Positions 16,722 through 24,647 are shown, counted from the stretch's first letter. The stretch: 64,000 nt of DNA from Polyangiaceae bacterium (GCA_020633205.1 JACKEB010000011.1:62001-126000), one strand, 5' to 3'. Notes: generated from the sequence alone by a model not told the origin. A program made the numbers and translations.

Positions 16722-19700
16722 TGCACTTCTCGATACCGGTCTATCAGCAACGCGAGTCTCACGGCCTTCTTCTCACCTGCGTAGGGCTTGGCGGCCTGAT
16801 GGTGGAGAGCAACGGCGCAAACCTGGTCAAGGCTGAGGCGAACCTGATCAAGCAGCTGAAGAGCGTGATCCAAGGGACCGAGCCGCTGGAGCTCGAGCGC
16901 TTCGACAGCAAGCGTGGCACCAAGCTCCAGCGCGTACACTTGGAGCTCAACCTCAAGGTCAACACCAGCAAGGTGAGCTTGAGCGGCATCTTCCCGTTGA
17001 TCCTCGAACCGCGCTGGGTGGGTGAAGAGCGAGAGCTCATCATCGCGTATCACCCCAGGCTGCCGCACAAGTGGTTTCCCGTGCGTGACGATGAGCCGCT
17101 GGAAGCGCTTGCGACGCGCTACTTCGGCAAGGCGTGGGCCGACGTGAAGCAGCACGAACTCGGCAAGCTCGCCACGAACGGCAAAGATCGGCTGTCCAAC
17201 GTGGCGTTCAACGCGGAGCCGAAGAGCCCCTTCGCCAAGCTCAAGCGCACCACGAACGTGTGGGCAGACCTCGAGTTCGATGAAGAACGCTCTGGCAAGC
17301 CCAAGGTGAAGCGCGGCATGCGCGTGCTCCATCGCATCGCAGAGGATTTGACTGCACAACATTCGGGCCTCACCCCCGGCCCCACCTCCCACAGACCTCT
17401 ACAGGACGACCTGGCACATCTAGTTTGTGGCCCAAAAAAGCACAGCGTGTTGGTCGTCGGAGACTCAGGCGTCGGCAAGACTCGGGCAATCATCCAGCTT
17501 GTGCATGACCTACTCGAAGCCGATGACTATCCCACGCATCGCAATCTAGACCGCGTTTTCCACGTGTGGAAAATGTCCGGGCAACGCTTGATCGCGGGCA
17601 TGAGTCATATTGGAGATTGGGAGGAACGCGCGGTTCAAGTGCTGCAGGACTGCGCTGACCACAAGGTGGTGCTCTACGTGGAGGACATCCACGCGTTTGG
17701 CCAGATTGGCCGCCATCGCGGATCGAACCGCAGCCTGGCGGACTTCTTCGTAGGTCCGCTCGCGCGCAAGCAACTCACCATCGTGTCGGAGTGCACCCCT
17801 AGCCAGCTCGAGCGGCTGGAGTACGACGCGCCGAGCTTCGCCGACGCATTCACCCGGCTGAACCTCCCGGCGTGTGACCCCGGAAAGACGTTGATGCTCG
17901 CCTTCCAAGAGAGTCGCAGCCTGGGGCACAGCGAAAAGGTGCGGGTGGATCCGTTCGCTCTACGCAGCCTGGTCGAGCTCGGCTCCGCGCTGCTCCGAGG
18001 CTCGGAGCTGCCGGGCAGGGTGATGGACCCGCTGGACAGCGTGATTCGCGGCGCGAGCGATCCAGAGCAAAAGCAGGTCGAGCGTGTTGGCAACGAACAG
18101 GTGCTGGAACATTTGTCCGGGCTCACAGGCCTACCGGTAGCGCTGTTCGAAGCAACCGCCGCGCTAGACGCAGAGCAAGTCGCCGAACGACTCAGCCAAC
18201 GCGTGATGGGACAACCGGAGGGCATCCGCGCGGCGAGTGATCTCATTCTGCGTATCCGCGCGGGTTTGACCGACAGCAGTCGACCTTACGGTGTCTACCT
18301 CCTGACCGGGCCAACCGGTACCGGCAAGACGGAGCTCGCCAAGGCGATCACCCAGTACCTGTACCGAGACGACGCGCGCCTCGTACGCCTCGACATGGGT
18401 GAGTTCTCCGGCCCTGACGCAGCAGCGCGCTTGATTGGGGATCGCTACTCACCCCGGGGCATGCTCACAGCGCCGCTGCAGGCGCAGCCGTTCAGCGTGG
18501 TCCTACTGGATGAAATCGAAAAGGCGCACAGCTCGGCGCTGTACCTGCTGCTCCAGGTCTTCGATGCGGGACGGCTGACGGACGCCTCGGGAGCCACCGC
18601 GGACTTCAGCCGCTCGGTCATCTTGATGACCTCGAACCTCGGGGCAAGTTCACGCGCGCCGGTGGGCTTTGGCGATGCTAGCCAACGTATCCTCGGGGAT
18701 ATATCGAAGGCGGTACGCGAGTTCTTCCCGCCGGAGCTCTTCAACCGCATCGATCGGGTGGTGCCTTTTGCGCCTTTGACGCGCGAGGTCGCCGAGAGCA
18801 TCGTCGAGGCCGAGGTCTCCAAGTTGCTCGCGCGTCGGGGCCTGACCGACAACGACTGCTTCGTCTTCGTCCACAAGGGCGCTCTACGCCAGGTGGTCGA
18901 CGCTGCGTTCGAAGCCCGGGACGGCGCGCGAGGAGTGAAGCGCTTCTTGGAGCGGGAAGTCACCAGCCTGCTCACCGACGCCCTCGCTTCCGGTGGGCGG
19001 GCCAAGCTGCGCGTGTTTCGCGTCTACTTCGCCGATGGGAGCTATCGGCTCCTCGGCGAAAAACTGGAGGAAGCGGAGAACCCGGGGCAGGAGCCGCCGA
19101 TGGCTAGGCTCTTGAGCGCCAGCGTCAGCGAGCTCGCCGCTGAGCTACCGAAGTCGTTGGCGCTCCTGGACGAGCTACTCGCAGGCGGCGCCCTGAGTCA
19201 GCTAGCGAAGAAGATCGCCCAGCTCACGACCCAAGCAGCAGGCGCGGCTTTCGAAGGGGAAGCCAGCGACGCCCTCTTCCACACCGACGCGTTGCGCACG
19301 GAGCTGGTCGAGCTGCATGACCGCCTCGAGCGCATGGTGGGTCGACGCTCCGACAAGCGCCCGGATGGAGACCAAGCGCAAGGCCAACGAACGCCGCACG
19401 GTAGGGATCAGCGCATCCGTGTGCCCCGCGGACACCACGATATTCGCAGCAGCTTCAGCGCGCGTGGTGCTCAGCACGAGCTCTTCGAGCTCCACGCTAG
19501 AGTGCGCTTCCTTGGCGAAGCACTCGCGAGACTCGAAGACTCATCACGACACCGAGTGCTCATCGAGCTCTCCCAGATCGGCCGTGAACGCCGACGCTTG
19601 GAGCATCAGGGTCGCGGTGGCGGTCTGCTGCTTGCGTTGACTCGTGCGTTTGGATCTGGCTTCGGGGAGCTCGCGGAGTTCAGTGCGCGCCTGAGCGACG

Positions 19701-20200
19701 GTCGTGTGCGCTACGGAGACAAACCGCAGGTCCTTGCGGAGCTGATGGAGAGCTCCGGGAGCAAGATCGAGCACCTGGTGCTGAAGATCGTCGGGCCGCT
19801 CGTCTACGATCGTTTCTTTGGGGAAACGGGCACACATGCCTGGACCACCACCGCCTTCGGTTCGGAGCTGGTCCGGGTGGTGGTGACGCGCTCCGAGACC
19901 GATGTGCCCTGTGGTGCACTGATCGAAGCACACCTCGAACAAATCCTACGCTTCGAGCGCGCCCTGGACGAAGGCTTGGTCCCGATCCCGGAGAATCCCC
20001 TCAAGCTCTTGCCAATGGTGCGCCGGTTGACCTACGACCCGCCCCTCGGCAGCGACGAGCCTGAACGAGGACCGCTACTCGTGGAGGACTACCGTTTGGG
20101 TTACGTGGAAGAGATCTCCACGCGCAGCCTCGAGGACGCCATCCGGCGCTGCCTGTGGCTCGGCGTAGGCACCAGCACCCAGGAAGGTGAGGCGTCGTGA
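16721..20200 (+). CDS. Clp-like double AAA+ protein with PCRF-like C-terminus (second of three)
   Basis: An 1159-aa paralogue of the upstream protein, translated from an ATG overlapping its stop codon. The N-terminal 220 residues are again non-Clp. NBD1 keeps Walker A (GDSGVGKT near 246) but has VVLYVEDI as Walker B; the pore-loop-1 position reads AGMSHIGDWEER. NBD2 has GPTGTGKT near 530, VVLLDEIEK, MTSNLG and PELFNRIDR. No GYVG pore loop is present between RLIGD and GMLTAPLQ. A VGF tripeptide after sensor-1 (APVGFGD) sits where ClpA and ClpC carry their ClpP-docking loop. Beyond about residue 775 lie charged helices, then KIEHLVLKIVG-LVYDRFF-GETGTHAW (about 1014-1041), which parallels the release-factor PCRF core with its E-T-G-x-H. 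There is no GGQ motif. Its stop overlaps the third gene's GTG by four bases. Confidence 0.85.
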   Translation: MHFSIPVYQQRESHGLLLTCVGLGGLMVESNGANLVKAEANLIKQLKSVIQGTEPLELERFDSKRGTKLQRVHLELNLKVNTSKVSLSGIFPLILEPRWVGEERELIIAYHPRLPHKWFPVRDDEPLEALATRYFGKAWADVKQHELGKLATNGKDRLSNVAFNAEPKSPFAKLKRTTNVWADLEFDEERSGKPKVKRGMRVLHRIAEDLTAQHSGLTPGPTSHRPLQDDLAHLVCGPKKHSVLVVGDSGVGKTRAIIQLVHDLLEADDYPTHRNLDRVFHVWKMSGQRLIAGMSHIGDWEERAVQVLQDCADHKVVLYVEDIHAFGQIGRHRGSNRSLADFFVGPLARKQLTIVSECTPSQLERLEYDAPSFADAFTRLNLPACDPGKTLMLAFQESRSLGHSEKVRVDPFALRSLVELGSALLRGSELPGRVMDPLDSVIRGASDPEQKQVERVGNEQVLEHLSGLTGLPVALFEATAALDAEQVAERLSQRVMGQPEGIRAASDLILRIRAGLTDSSRPYGVYLLTGPTGTGKTELAKAITQYLYRDDARLVRLDMGEFSGPDAAARLIGDRYSPRGMLTAPLQAQPFSVVLLDEIEKAHSSALYLLLQVFDAGRLTDASGATADFSRSVILMTSNLGASSRAPVGFGDASQRILGDISKAVREFFPPELFNRIDRVVPFAPLTREVAESIVEAEVSKLLARRGLTDNDCFVFVHKGALRQVVDAAFEARDGARGVKRFLEREVTSLLTDALASGGRAKLRVFRVYFADGSYRLLGEKLEEAENPGQEPPMARLLSASVSELAAELPKSLALLDELLAGGALSQLAKKIAQLTTQAAGAAFEGEASDALFHTDALRTELVELHDRLERMVGRRSDKRPDGDQAQGQRTPHGRDQRIRVPRGHHDIRSSFSARGAQHELFELHARVRFLGEALARLEDSSRHRVLIELSQIGRERRRLEHQGRGGGLLLALTRAFGSGFGELAEFSARLSDGRVRYGDKPQVLAELMESSGSKIEHLVLKIVGPLVYDRFFGETGTHAWTTTAFGSELVRVVVTRSETDVPCGALIEAHLEQILRFERALDEGLVPIPENPLKLLPMVRRLTYDPPLGSDEPERGPLLVEDYRLGYVEEISTRSLEDAIRRCLWLGVGTSTQEGEAS

Positions 20201-22470
20201 GCGACAAGTCCTTGCGGGTCTACATGGTGCGACACGAAGACGGCGGGCGCGTCGGCTTCGTCATGCGCAAACAGGAGCTGCTGTTCGACCAACCGCCGCC
20301 AGCGGCGTTCGGGCACACCAACCAAGAGGTGCTGGACCAGGTCGAGCAACAGATGCTGGGACGCCTCACCGCGGGCGACGACCTGCAACGCTACCTCTGG
20401 GAGGACGACTTCGCGGTCAACCGCATCCGCGTCGAGGTGCACCCAGCGACCTTCGTCGACAAGCAAGCGGTGGTCGGCAAGCGAAGCATCCCAATCGAGC
20501 TTTGCTACGCGTGGAGCAAGCTATCGACCGGTGCTTTCCGCGTGGTATTGCCAAGGTATCGCTGGTGGTTCCTGGTGGAAGAGCTGGGGCTAGCCCCTGA
20601 CGTCATCCGACGTGCGGTCGCGACAGCACTAGTCGGTGAGAAGGCGGCGTGGGCCTACGAGTTCAGGGCAGCGCACGAGGAGTACGTGCTCAACTGGGAG
20701 CCAGCAACGATCCTCCGCGGGTCGCGACGCGCCGGCTCAGAAGCCAGCGAAGACGAGGAAAACGTCGCGAGCAAGGTGTGCACGGAGTGGGTAGAAGAGG
20801 CGGCCAGGCGGCGCCTGACGCAGCCCCTCGGCGCTCATCCCCTCGATCAAGAGCTGACGCGGATCGTGGGCCTGAAGAAGCTGCCCTCCGTTGTGGTGAT
20901 CGGTGCACCGGGCAGCGGGAAGACCACACTCGTCAAGCGCCTGGCCTTCGCCGCGTTGCAGCGAAAGCGCGCAGAGCTCGTGGCCCCTCGCCTGCTGGAG
21001 ACGAGCATGGACCGTCTCCTCGCGGGAATGATGTACCTGGGGATGTGGCAAGAGCGCGTGTACAAGCTCATCTCCGAACTGACGGACGAGCACGCCTGGC
21101 TGTACTTGGGCTCCCTCGCGGAGATCGTCCAACGGTCCATCGATGGCAGCAGCATCGCTCAGATGCTCGCACCCGTCGCGTTGCGCGGACAGCTACCGCT
21201 GATCTTCGAGGCGACCCCAGAAGAGTACGCGGCCGCGAAGCTGACGGCCCCTGCGCTGATCAATCGCCTCAAAGTGTTGCGCGTGGAGCCCCCGGACGGG
21301 CTCGAGTTGATGTCACTGGTGGAGGTCGGCATTGGTCGCACTGGGCTTTCGAGTGAGCCGGCGGCGAGGCGACGTCTGATCGAGCACCTGGACGCTTTCC
21401 GCAGGGATTCTGAGTTTCCTGGCAAGGCCTTCGCCTTCATCGCCTGGCTCGCCAAACAGCCTCTGGCGCAGGAGGGCGCGCAAACGACGGCAGTGGGCCC
21501 AGAGCAGATGAGCCGGCTATTCAGCGAGTACTCGGGACTGCCGGTGCGGTTGATCAGCGACGCCTACTCCGCCACGACGCAAGAGATCTCCGCCGAGCTC
21601 GACAGGACCGTGATCGGCCAACCCGAGGCTTGCGCAGCAGCAGCGCGCGTCGTGGCGCGCTTGAAGGCGAAGTTGAACGATCCCGAGCGCCCTTTGGGCA
21701 GCCTGCTCCTGGTGGGCCCGACGGGTGTGGGTAAGACGGAGCTATCCAAGCGCCTCGCCGAGTTGATGTTCGGCGACGCCGATCGACTGGTGCGCTTCGA
21801 CATGGGTGAGTTCAGCTTCCCAGGCTCCGCCAGTCGCTTGATCCAGGTGGGCAGGGGCGTGCGGAGCCTCGCGGAACAGGTGCGCCGCCAGCCGCTGAGC
21901 CTCGTGCTACTGGACGAGATCGAGAAGGCGCACTCAGAGACCTTCGATTTGCTGCTGGCGGTGCTTGGCGAGGGACGCTTGAGCGACGCACTGGGTCGCC
22001 TCGTCGACTTTCGCAGCTGCATGGTGCTGATGACCTCGAACCTCGGGGCGGGTGTGCAACGCGTGGGCGGCTTCAACCAGAGCAGGGACGCGACCGGCGA
22101 TTTCCAGAGCGCAGCGCGGGACTTCTTCAGACCGGAGTTCTTCAACCGCATCGATCAGGTGGTGAGCTTCCGTCACCTGGATGAGTCGGACTTGTCACGC
22201 ATCGTCGACCTCGAGCTTTCACATGTGGAAAGTCGCACTGGGATCAAGAACCGTGGGGTGCGGCTAGCTCTGACCAGCGAAGCCAAGCAACTCCTGAGCA
22301 GCCTGGGCTACGATCCGAAGTACGGCGCGCGGCCGCTCAAGCGCGTGATCGAGGAGCTTGTGGTCACGCCCCTCGCTGCGCACTTGGCGCGCGAGCCCCA
22401 AGCCAGCGCTTTCACAGCGCATTTCGAGCGTAGCGCAGACAGCCTCGAGCTCCGTGTGCAGGCTCGCTAG
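20197..22470 (+). CDS. Clp-like double AAA+ protein without C-terminal extension (third of three)
   Basis: A 757-aa paralogue that starts at GTG 20197 inside the stop of the second gene (GTGA overlap). It has the same type of N-terminal region, including an IPIELCYAWSKL...VVLPRYRWWF block that aligns by pattern with the other two. NBD1 has Walker A GAPGSGKTT near 236, but the Walker B position reads AWLYLGSLAEIV, without acidic residues, and pore loop 1 reads AGMMYLGMWQER. NBD2 is complete in its catalytic motifs (GPTGVGKT near 507, LVLLDEIEK, MTSNLG, RPEFFNRIDQ, GARPLKR) but again lacks the GYVG loop. It ends soon after the small C-terminal AAA domain. The family cannot be assigned to ClpA, ClpB, ClpC or ClpV with confidence. 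Together with its partners it probably forms a mixed oligomer. Confidence 0.85.
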   Translation: MSDKSLRVYMVRHEDGGRVGFVMRKQELLFDQPPPAAFGHTNQEVLDQVEQQMLGRLTAGDDLQRYLWEDDFAVNRIRVEVHPATFVDKQAVVGKRSIPIELCYAWSKLSTGAFRVVLPRYRWWFLVEELGLAPDVIRRAVATALVGEKAAWAYEFRAAHEEYVLNWEPATILRGSRRAGSEASEDEENVASKVCTEWVEEAARRRLTQPLGAHPLDQELTRIVGLKKLPSVVVIGAPGSGKTTLVKRLAFAALQRKRAELVAPRLLETSMDRLLAGMMYLGMWQERVYKLISELTDEHAWLYLGSLAEIVQRSIDGSSIAQMLAPVALRGQLPLIFEATPEEYAAAKLTAPALINRLKVLRVEPPDGLELMSLVEVGIGRTGLSSEPAARRRLIEHLDAFRRDSEFPGKAFAFIAWLAKQPLAQEGAQTTAVGPEQMSRLFSEYSGLPVRLISDAYSATTQEISAELDRTVIGQPEACAAAARVVARLKAKLNDPERPLGSLLLVGPTGVGKTELSKRLAELMFGDADRLVRFDMGEFSFPGSASRLIQVGRGVRSLAEQVRRQPLSLVLLDEIEKAHSETFDLLLAVLGEGRLSDALGRLVDFRSCMVLMTSNLGAGVQRVGGFNQSRDATGDFQSAARDFFRPEFFNRIDQVVSFRHLDESDLSRIVDLELSHVESRTGIKNRGVRLALTSEAKQLLSSLGYDPKYGARPLKRVIEELVVTPLAAHLAREPQASAFTAHFERSADSLELRVQAR

Positions 22471-22488
22471 GGCTGTACAGGCGCGAAC

Positions 22489-22893
22489 TCAGCGCGGCCG
22501 AGAGCGATCCAACGAGCGGATCTTCTTCACCAACAACGGCGCGACGTTCGGGTGCTTGTTCAAGTCAGGGTTCGGCGGCATCTCCGACGAGTAGCCCATC
22601 GCGGACCCGCCCAAGAGGATCACAGCCTCCAGCTCGTCGTCCTTTTCGCCCTTCTGCCATTCAGGGTCGGTGAAGTTGCGAGGCTTCACTTTGAGTGTGT
22701 GAGCTGTCGGTCCATCGCCATGGCCGAACTGGCCATGGCACTCCGCACAGCGGTTTTTCCACACGTCCTGGGCGAGCTGTTCATCCTCGGTTCTTGGGGA
22801 ACCTTCAGGCCAAGGTGCGGACTTGCCCTGGCAAGAGACGCACAACCCACTCCCCACTAAAGCCGCGACAACCGCCATGTTTCTGCGGCGCAT
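22489..22893 (-). CDS. Monohaem c-type cytochrome, periplasmic
   Basis: A 134-aa protein with an N-terminal export signal (MRRRNMAVVAALVGSGLCVSC) that may be cleaved or lipidated at Cys21. The haem attachment motif is C49-AE-C52-H53 in NRCAECHGQFGHGDG, typical of class I cytochromes. A downstream Met (GGSAMGYSSEMPP) is a plausible distal ligand, and KVKPRNFTDPEWQ is a common segment in small cytochromes of respiratory chains. ATG 22891-22893 was chosen because the signal begins there, although the frame extends to 23238. The terminal electron acceptor or donor is not indicated by neighbours. Its stop lies 18 bp from the end of the convergent AAA+ operon, in sequence holding a reversed TTCGCGCCTG motif. 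Confidence 0.85.
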   Translation of the reverse strand: MRRRNMAVVAALVGSGLCVSCQGKSAPWPEGSPRTEDEQLAQDVWKNRCAECHGQFGHGDGPTAHTLKVKPRNFTDPEWQKGEKDDELEAVILLGGSAMGYSSEMPPNPDLNKHPNVAPLLVKKIRSLDRSRPR

Positions 22894-23020
22894 GCGTCCC
22901 CCATACCGCAACTTGAAGCGAGCGCACGGAGAGTTGCGGCATCTTTCATGTGAGCAGCGCTGTTTCACTCGTGCAAAGCCTGATCGGGCGTAAGTACGCG
23001 TAAACCAGTTGAGCGGTTGC

Positions 23021-23036
23021 TGGCATACGTCGTGCT
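23021..23036 (+). promoter_or_regulatory. Candidate sigma-54 (-24/-12) promoter of first paralogue
   Basis: TGGCATACGTCGTGCT has GG and GC separated by exactly 10 bp, as in the sigma-54 consensus TGGCAC-N5-TTGCW. The equivalent site before the second paralogue matches it closely. Predicted initiation falls near 23047, one base before the ATG at 23048, so the message would be essentially leaderless. Confidence 0.5.
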
Positions 23037-23047
23037 CTACGCAGGGT

Positions 23048-23617
23048 ATGGCAAGGTTGAGGGGGAGGGTGCTGTGGGCGTACCGCGCGTTCTTGATGGA
23101 GCGCGGGTACCTCGAGTCAGTGCTCACAAGGCTGTCGGATAGAAACCGCACTCTGTTGGCTAGCGATGATTTGCCCTCATGGGTCGACGTCGAGAGCTTC
23201 AACGAGGCGATCGCCGCGGTGTTCGACGTTGGGGGCATGCGCCTCGTGCGCGATCTCGGCGCCTACATTGCGGACTTGCTGGTGGATACCCGCCAAGAAC
23301 CCGATATGGAGCAGGCTCTCGAGCGCTGCGCGAAGCTCGTATCGGAGCTCACTTCGGGCTTTCAGGTGCATTTCGAGCCGCTGCGTCGAGTCGCTGGCCG
23401 CATCTACATCCGTTCCGTTGCCGCGCGGCAAAGTGAGCTCGCCGCGGAAGCGTGGGGAGCAGCGATCGAACGCGTGCTGCAACGCAACTGCCAGCGCGCG
23501 TGGACGCTGACGGAAGACCTCTTCGAGGACCGAGGGGGCTCTACCCTGAGCGTCCTGTGTGACTGGAAGCGCGCCACCGCTGCAGCGCCTGACAGCCAGC
23601 GCATCTTCGCCGCTTGA
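23048..23617 (+). CDS. Unknown protein, tandem paralogue A (DUF2378/TIGR02265-like?)
   Basis: A 189-aa soluble protein beginning MARLRGRVLWAYRAFL. It is clearly homologous to the protein encoded at 24002: shared blocks are LRGRVLWA(Y/F)RAFL, a P-x-WVD motif, a GAY(I/A)AD(L/F)LVD segment, FEPLRRVAGR and a final EAW-AA-x-VLxRNCxxAWTL. Size and layout recall the myxobacterium-restricted DUF2378/TIGR02265 family, whose role is unknown, but I am not sure of membership. The start at 23048 was preferred over 23009 because homology between the paralogues begins here. It is followed by a strong terminator, so it forms its own transcription unit behind a sigma-54-like site. Confidence 0.75.
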   Translation: MARLRGRVLWAYRAFLMERGYLESVLTRLSDRNRTLLASDDLPSWVDVESFNEAIAAVFDVGGMRLVRDLGAYIADLLVDTRQEPDMEQALERCAKLVSELTSGFQVHFEPLRRVAGRIYIRSVAARQSELAAEAWGAAIERVLQRNCQRAWTLTEDLFEDRGGSTLSVLCDWKRATAAAPDSQRIFAA

Positions 23618-23644
23618 TACGAGTAGCAAACTGAACCAAGCCTG

Positions 23645-23679
23645 GGCCCCGCACGAAAGCGCGGGGCCTGCTGCGTTTT
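23645..23679 (+). terminator. Rho-independent terminator after paralogue A
   Basis: GGCCCCGC (23645-23652) pairs with GCGGGGCC (23661-23668) around an 8-nt loop, followed by CTGCTGCG and a TTTT run, 28 bases after the stop codon. Confidence 0.8.
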
Positions 23680-23971
23680 GTGCTCTGACTGAAACACACG
23701 GTTACCCGGTTGCAGCGTGGGGAAGGGTCAAGGGAAACGCCGGCACCGCGCAGCACGCTACGCGCCCCATGACTCGCTTATCCGTATGGTTATTCAGTCA
23801 CTGTGAACACTCCAAATTGGTCAGGCCACCTGAGGTGTGGCGATGCTGCAGGCTACAGTCAACAGCAGCCCGAGGTTCGAGACGACGCCGCGACAGCCCG
23901 AACTTGAGAGGGATATTTCAGGGCTGAAAGGGCCAAATCCGTAAACGTGCGGAAACTCGTCGCGGGGCTCA

Positions 23972-23987
23972 TGGCACAGCCTGTGCT
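23972..23987 (+). promoter_or_regulatory. Candidate sigma-54 (-24/-12) promoter of second paralogue
   Basis: TGGCACAGCCTGTGCT matches TGGCAC-N5-TTGCW except for one base and keeps the diagnostic 10-bp GG-to-GC spacing. Predicted start near 23998 excludes the upstream ATG at 23990 and favours ATG 24002. Confidence 0.55.
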
Positions 23988-24001
23988 CTATGGAAGTCAC
24001 T

Positions 24002-24637
24002 ATGGCAATGCTAAGGGGGAGAGTCTTGTGGGCCTTTCGGGCCTTCCTACAAGACCGGGGATTGGCGCCACAGTGCCGCCAAACTACAAACGACTGGGAT
24101 GACCAGACCGAGCTGATGCATCACACCGCTCAGCGCCTGGAGGCGTTCCAAAGGCGACTCTCGCCGCGCGCGCGAGCGGCGTTGCTCGAGGCTGACGTTC
24201 CGGAGTGGGTCGACGCCAAGCTGTGCACTGAGCTGGTGGCCGCATTCGGTGCCATCGAAGGCATCAGCGGCGCGCGTGAGATGGGCGCCTACGCTGCTGA
24301 CTTCCTGGTCGATCCAAGCTCGGAGCCAGACCCAAAGCGCGTGTTGATCCGCATCCTCGATCTGATCAGCGAGTTAACCCATGACTACGAAGTCCGCTTC
24401 GAGCCGCTCCGCCGGGTTGCCGGTCGACTGCATCTCACGGCCCGAGGCCTGAACCAGAGTGAGTACGGCGCCGAGGCCTGGGCAGCGGCGGTGCAAGCGG
24501 TGCTACGACGCAACTGCAGCCAGGCGTGGACCTTGATGGAGGACGTGTTCGTGAACCGCGAGGGCTCGACGACCACCATCCTCTGCCAGTGGACCACCGC
24601 CCAGAGTGGGCAAGACCGCGAACAGCGCTGCGCGTGA
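24002..24637 (+). CDS. Unknown protein, tandem paralogue B (DUF2378/TIGR02265-like?)
   Basis: A 211-aa homologue of the protein at 23048, starting MAMLRGRVLWAFRAFL. It carries an extra segment of about 25 residues near the N-terminus (QTTNDWDDQTELMHHTAQR region), and otherwise keeps the PEWVD, GAYAADFLVD, FEPLRRVAGR and RRNCSQAWTL blocks. No catalytic residues or membrane segments stand out. Three ATGs lie close together (23990, 24002, 24008); 24002 is favoured by alignment with paralogue A and by the predicted transcription start. The gene ends 10 bp before the convergent ttcA gene. The shared promoter type suggests both paralogues answer to the same enhancer-binding activator, perhaps in development or stress. 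Confidence 0.75.
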   Translation: MAMLRGRVLWAFRAFLQDRGLAPQCRQTTNDWDDQTELMHHTAQRLEAFQRRLSPRARAALLEADVPEWVDAKLCTELVAAFGAIEGISGAREMGAYAADFLVDPSSEPDPKRVLIRILDLISELTHDYEVRFEPLRRVAGRLHLTARGLNQSEYGAEAWAAAVQAVLRRNCSQAWTLMEDVFVNREGSTTTILCQWTTAQSGQDREQRCA

Positions 24638-24647
24638 ACGACGCGGC

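Larger units (their letters stand above)
23618..24001. other. Intergenic region: terminator, then promoter of second paralogue
   Basis: Contains the GC-rich terminator at 23645-23679 and the sigma-54-like element at 23972-23987. The 290 bases between them hold no credible frame or hairpin. About 35 bases upstream of the -24 element are recognisably similar to the matching stretch upstream of the first paralogue, consistent with duplication of gene plus promoter. Confidence 0.65.

Noticed and set aside
13296..22470. The AAA+ operon as type VI secretion ClpV genes
   Set aside because: No sheath, baseplate or effector genes are nearby, the N-terminal regions are not ClpV-like and three paralogues are present.
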